Below, one piece after another: positions 41,932 to 50,636 of a DNA stretch of 56,193 nucleotides (position 1 is its first letter; the number at the start of each line of letters is the position of its first letter). The DNA lies in the NCBI GenBank assembly GCA_030745885.1, contig JASLNR010000006.1, positions 1 to 56,193 on the forward strand. Direction: 5' to 3'. The notes below the pieces were generated by a model. The model was given only the letters and a program-made list of their open reading frames with translations. It had not been told where the DNA came from and ran no database searches. The translations under genes and the position numbers were made by a program. This stretch comes from Candidatus Thalassarchaeaceae archaeon. GTDB taxonomy: Archaea; Thermoplasmatota; Poseidoniia; Poseidoniales; Thalassarchaeaceae.

Positions 41932-43065
41932 GTGGTAGCGATAATCGCGGGATACGCCCGCTCTCCCTTCACTAGAGCGAGGAAAGGAGCCCTGTCAAAA
42001 ACACGCCCAGACGACGTCGCTGCGACTGTAGTAAACAAACTACTGGAATCCCTTAATCTCGATCCTGCCCTAATCGAGGATCTCATAGTGGGAACGGCGT
42101 TCCCCGAGGGCGAGCAGGGATTCAACCTCGCTAGGATAATCACTTTTCTCACCGAACTACCCGAGACCGTCCCCGGGGTAACGATCAACCGCTTCTGCGG
42201 CTCCTCCATGCAGGCGATTCATGATGCCGCAGGGCGCATCGTAATGGGGGCTGGGGACGCATTCATCGCTGGCGGCGTCGAATCGATGACTCGAATCCCG
42301 ATGTCCGGGTTCAACCCTATGCCGAACCCTAGGCTCAGCGAGGATTATCCCGAGGCATTCACCTCGATGGGAATCACCGCGGAGAACCTCGCTAGCAAGC
42401 ACGGCATCGACCGAGAGACTCAGGAGGAATTCGCAATCGAGAGCCATGCACGAGCATCGAAGGCTCGGGAATCTGGGGCATTCGTGGATGAGATTGTTCC
42501 GATTGATACCGCGGATGGCATTGTCGACACCGACGGTTGCATTCGTCCCGATACCGACGCCCAAGCCCTGTCCGGGCTGCGTCCCGCCTTCGGCGTCGAT
42601 GGCACGGTTACAGCGGGAACCTCGTCTCCACTAACGGATGGTGCCGCTTTCGTTCTAGTTTGCTCTGAGGCATTTGCCGCAGAGCAAGGACTGACGCCTC
42701 TCGCACGCATCGTCAGCACGGCGGTATCGGGTTGCGCGCCTGAGGTAATGGGCATCGGGCCCGTAGAGGCAACGAAAAAGGCCCTAGATCGGGCGGCCCT
42801 CTCGCTCGATGACGTCGATGTCGTCGAGCTAAACGAGGCTTTCGCCGCCCAATCGCTTGCAGTCATTGGCGAACTCGGCCTCGACACTGCGAAGGTCAAC
42901 ATTGAGGGTGGTGCCATAGCCATTGGCCACCCTCTCGGTGCCAGCGGCGCGCGCATCACTGGGAAGGCGGCCCAGCTATTGCATCGCAATGGTGCCGAGC
43001 GAGCCCTCGCAACCATGTGCGTGGGAGGGGGTCAGGGCATTGCGACTATTCTCGAGAAGATATAG
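41932..43065 (+). CDS. Acetyl-CoA acyltransferase (thiolase)
   Basis: 377 residues from GTG 41932. Thiolase active-site residues are present: Cys89 in NRFCGSSMQAI (acyl nucleophile), His in NEAFAAQ preceded by ELNEAFA, His in IAIGHPLGASGARI, and the second Cys in MCVGGGQGIA. The family cleaves 3-ketoacyl-CoA with CoA to acetyl-CoA in beta-oxidation, or runs in reverse in ketone/isoprenoid synthesis; the genomic context (HAD-ECH fusion and acyl-CoA dehydrogenase next) argues for degradation. First gene of a tightly packed operon, 12 bases before the next. Confidence 0.93.
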   Translation: MVAIIAGYARSPFTRARKGALSKTRPDDVAATVVNKLLESLNLDPALIEDLIVGTAFPEGEQGFNLARIITFLTELPETVPGVTINRFCGSSMQAIHDAAGRIVMGAGDAFIAGGVESMTRIPMSGFNPMPNPRLSEDYPEAFTSMGITAENLASKHGIDRETQEEFAIESHARASKARESGAFVDEIVPIDTADGIVDTDGCIRPDTDAQALSGLRPAFGVDGTVTAGTSSPLTDGAAFVLVCSEAFAAEQGLTPLARIVSTAVSGCAPEVMGIGPVEATKKALDRAALSLDDVDVVELNEAFAAQSLAVIGELGLDTAKVNIEGGAIAIGHPLGASGARITGKAAQLLHRNGAERALATMCVGGGQGIATILEKI

Positions 43066-43077
43066 GCGGGTGAACAA

Positions 43078-45468
43078 GTGGCTCCGAAGACGATGAGTAT
43101 CGAGATCGACGCGGAGAGTGCCGCTTCACCCCAGATGACTATCCGAAAGGTCGCTGTCATCGGAAGCGGTGTGATGGGCGCGGGTATTGCGGCACATTGC
43201 GCTAACGCCGGATGTGACGTCCTCTTGCTGGACATCGTACCCAAGGATGCCGATGACAGGAGCGTCATTTCTAGGGATGCCATCGAGCAGATGCCGAAGT
43301 CAAACCCAGAGATGTTGATGCACAAGAGCAACGCAGAGCGAATCACCCCGGGAAACATCGAGGACGACCTCTCGAAGCTAAAGGAGGTTGACTGGGTAAT
43401 CGAGGTGGTAATCGAGAACCTGGACATCAAGCGCAGCCTTTACGACAGCCTGGTTGAGCACCTCGGCCATCGTACGATACTCTCATCCAACACATCGACC
43501 CTACCTCGTTCCGAACTCGCGCACGGGATGCCCCATGACGTAGCCTCTAGGTTCCTGATTACCCACTTCTTCAACCCTCCACGATACATGCCCCTGTTGG
43601 AGGTCGTCGCGGGCGGGGAGGTGGATGCATCCGTCATCGAGCGCTTCTGCGACTTCGCCGACGAACGGCTCGGCAAGCGCGTAACTGTGTGCAACGACAC
43701 TCCGGGATTCATCGGGAACAGGCTCGGTGTCTTCTTCGGCCAACGCGCCTTCAAGGCCACCCTTGACCACGGCCTCACCGTAGAGCAAGCCGACGCCATG
43801 GCAGGCCGCCCAATCGGGTTGCCCAAGACCGCCGTATTCGGGCTCATGGACCTTGTCGGCGTCGATCTGGTGCCACGTGTGATGGAGAGCATGCTTGCTC
43901 ACCTGCCCCCTGAAGACCCCTTCCACGAGATTGCTGGCACGGGAACCGATATCGTCTCTTCGATGATTGAGGACGGTTATACTGGTCGCAAGGGGAAGGG
44001 TGGTTTCTACCGTCTCAACAAGGTCGATGGCAAGCGAGTCAAAGAGGCCAGGGATCTTTCAACAGGTGAGTACGCCCCCGCGAATCGCAGGGCAGCATTC
44101 CCGTCTGCCAAAATGGGCAAGCAGGGGCTCCCAGCCCTATTGGACTACCCGGACCAGGGCGCTGCCTTCGTTTCCGATGTTCTCCTGGACACCCTGTCCT
44201 ACGCAGCGTACATCGTTCCCGAGGCAAGCGACGACATCTACGCCATCGATGGTGCAATGAGAGTCGGCTACAACTGGAAGCGAGGCCCCTTTGAGATGAT
44301 GGACAAAATCGGAGCGGCCTCCATGGTGGAGCGACTCACCTCAACGGGCCGTGCAGTGCCGCCTTTCCTCAAGTTGGCCGGAGAAAAAGGAGTCTTCTAC
44401 TCTGTGAAGGACGGCGAGATTCATCGACTATCGCCCAAGGGAAAGATGCTGAAAGTCGAGCGCCCCTGCTCTACTATATCGGTGGCTGACCTCAAGCGTC
44501 GAGGGAAGCCACTGGCCCACAACGGGTCTGCTAGCATTTGGGATATGGGCGAGGAGGTATTGCTCGTCGAGTATCACACCAAGATGAACGCCATGGACCC
44601 AATGAACATGGAAATGCTGCTCAAAGCAGTCGACATGGCAGAGTCAGATGGGTGGAAGGGAGTGGTTATCGGTAACGACGCCTCGAACTTCTGCGCTGGC
44701 GCGAACCTCGGTCTAGCGCTCTTTGCAGCGAACCTCGCTGCTTGGAAGGAGCTGGAAGACTTCATCAGCCTCGGACAGGATACCTATCAGGCAGTCAAGT
44801 ACTCCGATGTCCCGATTGTCGCCGCCTCCGCAGGAATGTGCTTGGGCGGCGGTACCGAGATTCTGATGCACTGCGACGCCGTTCAGGCGCATGCCGAGTC
44901 CTATGTCGGGCTGGTCGAGGTCGGCGTCGGCATCGTGCCCGCCTGGGGTGGCTGCAAGGAGCTGCTCGGCCGACTACGCGACTTCGGTATCGCCAGTGGA
45001 GGGCCGATGGGACCCGTCATGCAGGCTTTCGAGACGATAGGAACCGCACATGTCGCCAAGTCCGCAGAGCAGGCCCGTTCCTTGGGCTTCCTCGGTCCGA
45101 AGGACAGAATCACCATGAATCGGGACAGGCTGCTCTGTGACGCCAAGGCCCGTGTTCTTGAGATGTCCCAGAACTACACACCACCCGAACCTCACTCATA
45201 CCACTTGCCCGGACCATCTGGCAGAGCAGCACTCCAACTTGCAGTCAACGACCTCGCCCTCTCGGGCAGGGCGACCCCTCACGACGTCGTCGTTGCCAGC
45301 GAGCTCGCAGTAATCCTCTCCGGAGGGGATACCGACGTCACCGAGCCGTTAGGAGAGGACGAGATTCTTGCTTTGGAGAGGGAGGCAATCGGTAGGCTCG
45401 GACGAGACACAGCGACCCTAGATCGCATGCAGCACATGCTTGAGACGGGCAAGCCCCTGAGGAACTGA
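43078..45468 (+). CDS. 3-hydroxyacyl-CoA dehydrogenase / enoyl-CoA hydratase fusion
   Basis: 796 residues. The first half is the dehydrogenase: Rossmann motif VAVIGSGVMGAGIAAH (about 25-40), SSNTSTLPRSEL, ITHFFNPPRYMPLLEVV and GFIGNRLGVFFGQRA. The last 300 residues are a crotonase: LVEYHTKMNAMDP, FCAGANLGLA for the oxyanion hole, GMCLGGGTEILMHCD, and VGLVEVGVGIVPAWGG with the acid/base glutamate. The order (dehydrogenase first) is the reverse of E. coli FadB and is seen in several archaeal and bacterial fusions. Start is GTG 43078; ATG 43093 is possible. It does two consecutive steps of beta-oxidation. Confidence 0.92.
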   Translation: MAPKTMSIEIDAESAASPQMTIRKVAVIGSGVMGAGIAAHCANAGCDVLLLDIVPKDADDRSVISRDAIEQMPKSNPEMLMHKSNAERITPGNIEDDLSKLKEVDWVIEVVIENLDIKRSLYDSLVEHLGHRTILSSNTSTLPRSELAHGMPHDVASRFLITHFFNPPRYMPLLEVVAGGEVDASVIERFCDFADERLGKRVTVCNDTPGFIGNRLGVFFGQRAFKATLDHGLTVEQADAMAGRPIGLPKTAVFGLMDLVGVDLVPRVMESMLAHLPPEDPFHEIAGTGTDIVSSMIEDGYTGRKGKGGFYRLNKVDGKRVKEARDLSTGEYAPANRRAAFPSAKMGKQGLPALLDYPDQGAAFVSDVLLDTLSYAAYIVPEASDDIYAIDGAMRVGYNWKRGPFEMMDKIGAASMVERLTSTGRAVPPFLKLAGEKGVFYSVKDGEIHRLSPKGKMLKVERPCSTISVADLKRRGKPLAHNGSASIWDMGEEVLLVEYHTKMNAMDPMNMEMLLKAVDMAESDGWKGVVIGNDASNFCAGANLGLALFAANLAAWKELEDFISLGQDTYQAVKYSDVPIVAASAGMCLGGGTEILMHCDAVQAHAESYVGLVEVGVGIVPAWGGCKELLGRLRDFGIASGGPMGPVMQAFETIGTAHVAKSAEQARSLGFLGPKDRITMNRDRLLCDAKARVLEMSQNYTPPEPHSYHLPGPSGRAALQLAVNDLALSGRATPHDVVVASELAVILSGGDTDVTEPLGEDEILALEREAIGRLGRDTATLDRMQHMLETGKPLRN

Positions 45469-45477
45469 GGTGAGTGA

Positions 45478-47283
45478 ATGGTGGAATACAACGCACCCAT
45501 ACGAGATTACGAATTCCTCTACAACGAGGTCTTCGATGTGATTCCAACAGCACAGAGGCTGGGTTTCGAGGACTTCGATGCCGAATTCTTGTCCATGTTG
45601 ATGGAGGGATGGGCCGAGCACGCCACCGAGGTTTGGCTACCGATTAACCAGTTGGGTGATCTCGAGGGCCTCAAGTTCGAGGATGGAAACATCAAGATGC
45701 CACAGGAGTTCAAGGACGCCTACCGAGAGAGCATCGAAGGTGGCTGGATGGCCATCTCCTGCAAGCCGGAACATGGCGGTATGGGTGCTCCAATCTTCTT
45801 ACAGGCTGTCACGTGGGCGGAGTTCGGGACCGCTGCAAACATGGCAATGAGTGTACTTCCTGCTCTTTCAGGGGGTGTCTACGATATTCTGACAAAGCAC
45901 GGGGATCAGGAGTTAATCGATTACTTCGCAACCAACCTAGCTACCGGCGAGTGGTCGGGGACGATGTGCCTGACGGAACCTCACGCAGGCACCGATCTGG
46001 GCATAATCACGACCAAGGCCGAGCCTAAGAAGGACGGAACCTACCGGGTTTCTGGGACCAAGATTTTCATCACATATGGCGAGCACGACATGGCCGACAA
46101 CATTGTTCACCTTGTATTGGCAAAGACTCCAGGGGCCCCAGAGGGCACTAAGGGAATCACGCTCTTCTTGGTTCCGAAGTTCTTGCCCGACGAATGGGAA
46201 TCCGGGGGAGTTGAGGGCCTGTCCCAGGAACTCATGGCTACTCGCAACGGGGTCACTTGCTCGGGTAGCGAGGAGAAGATGGGGCTACATGCTTCCCCAA
46301 CCTGTGTCATGAACTTCGACGAAAGCATCGGATGGAGGATTGGCGAACTCCATGAAGGAATGTCCCTGATGTTTCAGATGATGAACAGGGAGAGGGTTGC
46401 AACGGGAATGATGGGAATCGGCCTCGCAGAAATAGCATACCAGAATGCACTCGCTTGGGCTCGCGAAAGAAGGCAAGGCAGAGACCTCAAGGGAATGCAG
46501 GATCCTAGTGAGAGGGCAGACAGCATCCTTGTTCACCCGGACGTGCGCAGAATGCTGCTTGAGGCCAAGGTCAACAACGAGGGCTGCAGAGCCTTAGCAG
46601 TATGGACTGGGCTACTGCTCGATCAGATGAATAGCGAGGACCCGGAAGAAGCGGAGTGCGCGAATGCCCTGATATCCTTGTTCACTCCGATAGTCAAGGC
46701 ACACTTCACCGATTTGGGCTGCGAGACCGCGAGTACTTGCATTCAGGTGATGGGTGGGGCTGGGTACTGCACCGAGTACGGGGTCGAGCAGTTCTATCGC
46801 GATGTCAGAATCTCCAAGATCTGGGAAGGCACCAATGGCATCCAAGCATTGGACCTCGCCGGGCGCAAAATCACCCAAAACATGGGCAGGAACCTACGCC
46901 ACCTGATGTGGCCACTTACCGAGTTCATCGAGGAGAACCGTGACATCCCCGAGATGTCCGAGTTCAACAAACCGCTTCACCAAGGAGTTCGAGGCCTTCA
47001 ACAACTCACCCTTCTTCTGATTGCCGAGAGTCAGGCCAATCCCCACTTCCTAGCCGCTGGAGCTACCGACTACTGCCGTTATTTCGGCAACATCTTGCTA
47101 GCCTTCATGTGGGCCAGAATGGCTAGGGTCTCGCTCGAGAATGCCGGGGAGCCGTTCTATGATGCCAAGATCGCTAGCGCCCGCTTCTTCTTCAAGCGAA
47201 TTTTTCCTGAGACGGCAGGGCTGGCAGCCAAGATTCAATCTGGGCACAAGCCCATGATGGAATACCCGGAGGTGATGATGTGA
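45478..47283 (+). CDS. Acyl-CoA dehydrogenase (long form)
   Basis: 601 residues, longer than the ~380 residues of short/medium-chain ACADs because of an extended N-terminal helical part and C-terminal domain. FAD/substrate motifs: GTMCLTEPHAGTDLG, KIFITYGEHDM, and near the C-terminal half EQFYRDVRISKIWEGTNGIQ, which contains the catalytic glutamate position. This long type is common in acyl-CoA catabolism of diverse bacteria and archaea. It uses FAD and passes electrons to an ETF, which is not encoded here. ATG 45478 follows the previous stop by nine bases, with GAGGTGAGTG as ribosome-binding site. Confidence 0.92.
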   Translation: MVEYNAPIRDYEFLYNEVFDVIPTAQRLGFEDFDAEFLSMLMEGWAEHATEVWLPINQLGDLEGLKFEDGNIKMPQEFKDAYRESIEGGWMAISCKPEHGGMGAPIFLQAVTWAEFGTAANMAMSVLPALSGGVYDILTKHGDQELIDYFATNLATGEWSGTMCLTEPHAGTDLGIITTKAEPKKDGTYRVSGTKIFITYGEHDMADNIVHLVLAKTPGAPEGTKGITLFLVPKFLPDEWESGGVEGLSQELMATRNGVTCSGSEEKMGLHASPTCVMNFDESIGWRIGELHEGMSLMFQMMNRERVATGMMGIGLAEIAYQNALAWARERRQGRDLKGMQDPSERADSILVHPDVRRMLLEAKVNNEGCRALAVWTGLLLDQMNSEDPEEAECANALISLFTPIVKAHFTDLGCETASTCIQVMGGAGYCTEYGVEQFYRDVRISKIWEGTNGIQALDLAGRKITQNMGRNLRHLMWPLTEFIEENRDIPEMSEFNKPLHQGVRGLQQLTLLLIAESQANPHFLAAGATDYCRYFGNILLAFMWARMARVSLENAGEPFYDAKIASARFFFKRIFPETAGLAAKIQSGHKPMMEYPEVMM

Positions 47284-48341
47284 CCATGTCTGAAAAGCGG
47301 GAAAAAAGAGGTCTCAGAAGAGGTCGGGCAGCAGCCTACGAAAAGACCCCAGTCAACTGGGCCCCGACCATCCCAGGTGTGCTGATGACCGTAATCCCTC
47401 TGGAACTCCTCGCCCTAGCAGCATTTCCCGAGTGGCGCGCAAGCCCGGCCTCCTGGATATTATTGGGCATCACCCTCCCATCCGCTGGCTGGCTCTTTGT
47501 CTACTGGAAGATTTACCTCTCTGTCTTCGTCACTGCCAGAACCGATTCCGCCAAACCAATCGACCCTAGGTGGAAGCCATTCACGTTCATTGGGTGGGGC
47601 GATGAGACGCTCAAGGCACATCTACTCGAGTCCGACGAGAAGAGCGAGGACCTACTCCTATTTCTCCACGGATACGGCTCTTGCTTGTCCCGGGGGGAGT
47701 CGAGGCCTCTCCATATCCATAGCATGGGAGTCAATGTGATTAGCCTCGACCAGAGGGGCTTCGGCAGCCAAAAAGGCAGGGTAGACTGGACTCTCCTAAA
47801 GGTCATAGCTGACATCGAAGGGCTGTTGGAGGGGGCCCCTTCGACTCTAGGATTCAAGCCGCAGAGGCTATGGATCTATGGGCACTCCATGGGCGGCTTC
47901 ATTACCATCAGACTAGCCTCGCACCACTCTGGTTGGTGGGGGGATGCGTTACAGGGAATCATTCTAGAGTCCCCCGCAGCGTCCTTTCCGAAGATTATCG
48001 ACTCCAAGCTACCCGGCAGGATGGTCATGGCAAGACCATGGATCAGGCAGGTGTTGAGGAGGGAGCACGAGCGAATCCACCCCGACTTGAATGTCAGATA
48101 CGCCAACTCGGAACTCCCCTATTGTGGCATTCCCGACGTACCCACACTCGTCGTGCAAGCAGAGCACGATGAGACTCTCGGGACGGAGCACTTCGCACTA
48201 ATCCAGGAGCACATGTCTGAGAACTCCGAAATTCACGTCCTCGACATGCCCCATACATCCACTGTGGAGACCGATGAGCGGCGCTCGACAGTCGAGACGT
48301 GGTTGGAACAGCAACTCGGCTACAATCGGAGCGTGAGTTAA
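47280..48341 (+). CDS. Membrane-anchored alpha/beta hydrolase
   Basis: 353 residues. A basic N-terminus (KREKRGLRRGR) is followed by two hydrophobic helices near 24-75, then an alpha/beta-hydrolase domain: oxyanion loop LFLHGYGSCLSRGES, nucleophile elbow YGHSMGGFI, acid in AEHDETLG and histidine in MPHTSTVE. It resembles monoglyceride-lipase/serine-aminopeptidase-type hydrolases. In this operon, it may release fatty acids from lipids or acyl-CoA/thioesters; specificity is unproven. GTG 47280 overlaps the upstream stop (GTGA); ATG 47286 is an alternative. Confidence 0.85.
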   Translation: MTMSEKREKRGLRRGRAAAYEKTPVNWAPTIPGVLMTVIPLELLALAAFPEWRASPASWILLGITLPSAGWLFVYWKIYLSVFVTARTDSAKPIDPRWKPFTFIGWGDETLKAHLLESDEKSEDLLLFLHGYGSCLSRGESRPLHIHSMGVNVISLDQRGFGSQKGRVDWTLLKVIADIEGLLEGAPSTLGFKPQRLWIYGHSMGGFITIRLASHHSGWWGDALQGIILESPAASFPKIIDSKLPGRMVMARPWIRQVLRREHERIHPDLNVRYANSELPYCGIPDVPTLVVQAEHDETLGTEHFALIQEHMSENSEIHVLDMPHTSTVETDERRSTVETWLEQQLGYNRSVS

Positions 48342-48598
48342 TGAGTTTGATAAGCAGGTTCGATCGAGCCCAGAAGAGGGTGTGGAGGCTACAATATGAG
48401 CCCTCAGAAGAGAAACTGCTGGAACTCTACGCCCTCTTCAAGCAGGGGTCCTTGGGGGATTGCACCGGGAGACCCAGAGGCAATGTGAAGGAGCGCTGGA
48501 AGTGGAAGTTCTGGAAGCGCTTGGAAGGCACTCCGAAGGAAGAGGCCATGTTGCGATATTGTGACATGGTGGATGCCTTGATGAGCGTAGGCGGGTGA
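48341..48598 (+). CDS. Acyl-CoA-binding protein
   Basis: 85 residues, almost the length of eukaryotic ACBP (86). The four ligand residues known from bovine ACBP are all present at matching places: Tyr30 and Lys34 in LYALFKQ, Lys54 before Trp55 in KWKFWKRLEG, and Tyr73 in MLRYCDMVDAL; GTPKEEAM matches the family's GTSKEDAM. ACBP binds long-chain acyl-CoA with high affinity, buffers and delivers it. The start codon overlaps the hydrolase stop (TAATG), so translation is coupled. ACBP is mainly eukaryotic with scattered bacterial members; an archaeal copy in a beta-oxidation operon is uncommon. Confidence 0.85.
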   Translation: MSLISRFDRAQKRVWRLQYEPSEEKLLELYALFKQGSLGDCTGRPRGNVKERWKWKFWKRLEGTPKEEAMLRYCDMVDALMSVGG

Positions 48599-48619
48599 CA
48601 CGGACCGGGAGCCCGTGGG

Positions 48620-49120
48620 ATGCCGATTGACGATGCAAAGCTCGTTTCTGAGCTCAAAGGACTCAAACGACGCATGAGATTCCGACTTTTCACCTCCCTG
48701 TCCATGCCCGCCGCTGCCTTCGTTGGACTCAGGATCAATCGAATCGACAGAACCACCTGCGTCACTGCTCTTCCTGGAGGTTGGCGGACCCAGAATCCCT
48801 TTCGAACGATGTATTGGGCAGTTCAGGGAATGGGGGCAGAACTCGCCACCGGGGCAGCTCCCTTCGCTATGTCTAGGTCGATGCCGGAGAAGCTGAGGAT
48901 GTTCGTCGTCGGCGTCGAGGGCACATTCACCAAACGCGCGAAGGGAAAGGTCACCTTCATCTGCGAGGACGTCGAAATGACCCGCAAGGCGATCGAGGAG
49001 AGCCTAGCTACGGGGGAATCGGTAAATTGCAATCTCAAATCGATAGGCCACGACTCTTCGGGGGACGTTGTGTCCGAATGGGTCTTCAAGTGGAATTTCC
49101 GAGTATTGCAGGACAGGTGA
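48620..49120 (+). CDS. DUF4442 (hotdog-fold, PaaI-like) protein
   Basis: 166 residues. Pattern RTQNPFRTMYWAVQGMGAELATG is the mark of DUF4442, a hotdog-type domain close to thioesterases of the PaaI group, with the central helix carrying the NPF..M..A..G.GAE motif. Members are predicted acyl-CoA thioesterases but few are tested. Its place after ACBP and before the flavoprotein, with 21 and 4 bases between genes, argues for a role in acyl-CoA turnover. Confidence 0.8.
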   Translation: MPIDDAKLVSELKGLKRRMRFRLFTSLSMPAAAFVGLRINRIDRTTCVTALPGGWRTQNPFRTMYWAVQGMGAELATGAAPFAMSRSMPEKLRMFVVGVEGTFTKRAKGKVTFICEDVEMTRKAIEESLATGESVNCNLKSIGHDSSGDVVSEWVFKWNFRVLQDR

Positions 49121-49124
49121 TTCC

Positions 49125-50129
49125 ATGGCAACCCACAACCGGCTTACCGAGCATGCTGGGGTGGAGTACCCAATCATCTGCGGTGCGATGTACCCATGCT
49201 CCAATCCGGAACTAGTGGCAGCAGCAGCAGAGGGGGGCGGACTTGCTATCATACAACCAGTATCTCTGACCATGGTCCACGGCTACAACAACCCCAACGT
49301 ATACGATGGGTTAAGGAAGGGAATCAGGTACATTAGGTCAATTTCTGACAAGCCTATTGGGTTCAACGCCCTAATCGAGAAGGGAAGCAAGATTTACTTT
49401 GAGAGAATGTCACGGTGGATTGATATTGCCCTCGAAGAGGGTATTCGATTCTTCGTAACCTCTCTTGGTAAGCCGGATCGGGTCTGTGAGAAGGTTCACG
49501 CCTACGACGGGGTCGTCTACCACGATGTCACCAATCGCAAATGGGCTGAGAAGGGCAAGGAGTGCGGCGTCGACGGGCTAATCTGTGTAAACAACCGAGC
49601 CGGGGGACACTTGGGTGACAGTACCATGGAAGAGATGTACCGGGAACTGCACGACATGGACCTACCCCTGATTTGCGCGGGTGGAATCGGGAGCGAGGTT
49701 GAACTAAGCAGGGCGCTTGAAATTGGATACGATGGAGTTCAGATGGGAACCCGTTTCATCGCGACCTCGGAATGCACCACCCCTCAGGACTACAAGGATG
49801 CCATCGTGGAGGCTGGTGAGGACGATATCACATGGACTACTAAACTGACTGGGGTCCCAATCGCTGTAATCAGCAGCGAGGGCCACAAGCAGCACAATAA
49901 CTGGCTAATCAGACGCCTACTGAATAGCAGGTTCAAACATCGTACTAGGGTATTGATAACTGCCATGTCATTCTGGAGGATGCGAGCTCTCGCGAGAGGC
50001 AAGAAGAAGTCATCAAAGGATCTGTGGTCCGCGGGTAAGAGCGTCGAGACCGTGCGCAGTATCGAGTCGGCCACTATCATAATGCGGCGCCTTGGCGAGG
50101 CGACCTCAACCAAATCCTATAGCCGGTGA
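49125..50129 (+). CDS. Nitronate monooxygenase / FabK-like flavoprotein
   Basis: 334 residues from ATG 49125. A FMN-binding TIM barrel of the 2-nitropropane dioxygenase family: YPIICGAMYPCSNPELVAAAAEGGGLAII at the N-terminus, NNRAGGHLGD with the catalytic histidine, ICAGGIGSEVELSRALEIGYDGVQMGTRFIAT for FMN phosphate. The family contains nitronate monooxygenases and also enoyl-ACP reductase FabK. As the last gene in a fatty-acid operon an enoyl-thioester reductase-like or auxiliary oxidation role is plausible. The C-terminus is Lys/Arg/Ser-rich. Confidence 0.88.
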   Translation: MATHNRLTEHAGVEYPIICGAMYPCSNPELVAAAAEGGGLAIIQPVSLTMVHGYNNPNVYDGLRKGIRYIRSISDKPIGFNALIEKGSKIYFERMSRWIDIALEEGIRFFVTSLGKPDRVCEKVHAYDGVVYHDVTNRKWAEKGKECGVDGLICVNNRAGGHLGDSTMEEMYRELHDMDLPLICAGGIGSEVELSRALEIGYDGVQMGTRFIATSECTTPQDYKDAIVEAGEDDITWTTKLTGVPIAVISSEGHKQHNNWLIRRLLNSRFKHRTRVLITAMSFWRMRALARGKKKSSKDLWSAGKSVETVRSIESATIIMRRLGEATSTKSYSR

Positions 50130-50168
50130 TAGGGCGATTACTAAGTCAGACCGACCCCGCCATGCAGC

Positions 50169-50636
50169 GTGGATCCGGTTCGCACCGTCATTATCCTCGT
50201 CCATCCCCTAGCAGCCCTATCTCTCATCTGGCTGTTCTACGGACAGAGGCGATGGCGCCGCGTCTCTCGCACACCCAAAGGAGACGACTCGACGACGTCC
50301 GTTGAGCGCCACGAACAGATGGGTGACAGAATTACTGTAGCAACACTTTGCATAGTCGCATTGGCCTTCGGTTCTAATGCAATCCGAGGACTAATTGATA
50401 CCAACGATGCAACCTCGTACTTGCTACCCGGGCACTTCCACGGTTGGTCTGGTCTTCTGGGGCTAATGCTAATGCTAGTTCTCTGGCGGCTTGGGCGGAA
50501 GACCCGAGATGCGAAGGCCGCGGGCGAGCCATTCGCCAGAGAGAGGGAGCTGCATAGCAAGTTCAGCGACTTGATGGCCGCGCTAGTCGTGATTCATGCA
50601 TTTCTAGGATTCCTCTATTTGCTGACCATTCTGTGA
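50169..50636 (+). CDS. Small membrane protein, DUF4079-like
   Basis: 155 residues with four membrane segments: TVIILVHPLAALSLIWLFYG, VATLCIVALAFGSNAI, WSGLLGLMLMLVLWRLG and LMAALVVIHAFLGFLYLLTIL. Conserved-looking His residues sit in helices or loops (VHP, PGHFHGWSG, VIHAF), as in the DUF4079 group, which may relate to heme-type membrane proteins. Start GTG 50169. The 3' end overlaps the DHH gene on the other strand by 33 bases. Confidence 0.65.
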   Translation: MDPVRTVIILVHPLAALSLIWLFYGQRRWRRVSRTPKGDDSTTSVERHEQMGDRITVATLCIVALAFGSNAIRGLIDTNDATSYLLPGHFHGWSGLLGLMLMLVLWRLGRKTRDAKAAGEPFARERELHSKFSDLMAALVVIHAFLGFLYLLTIL

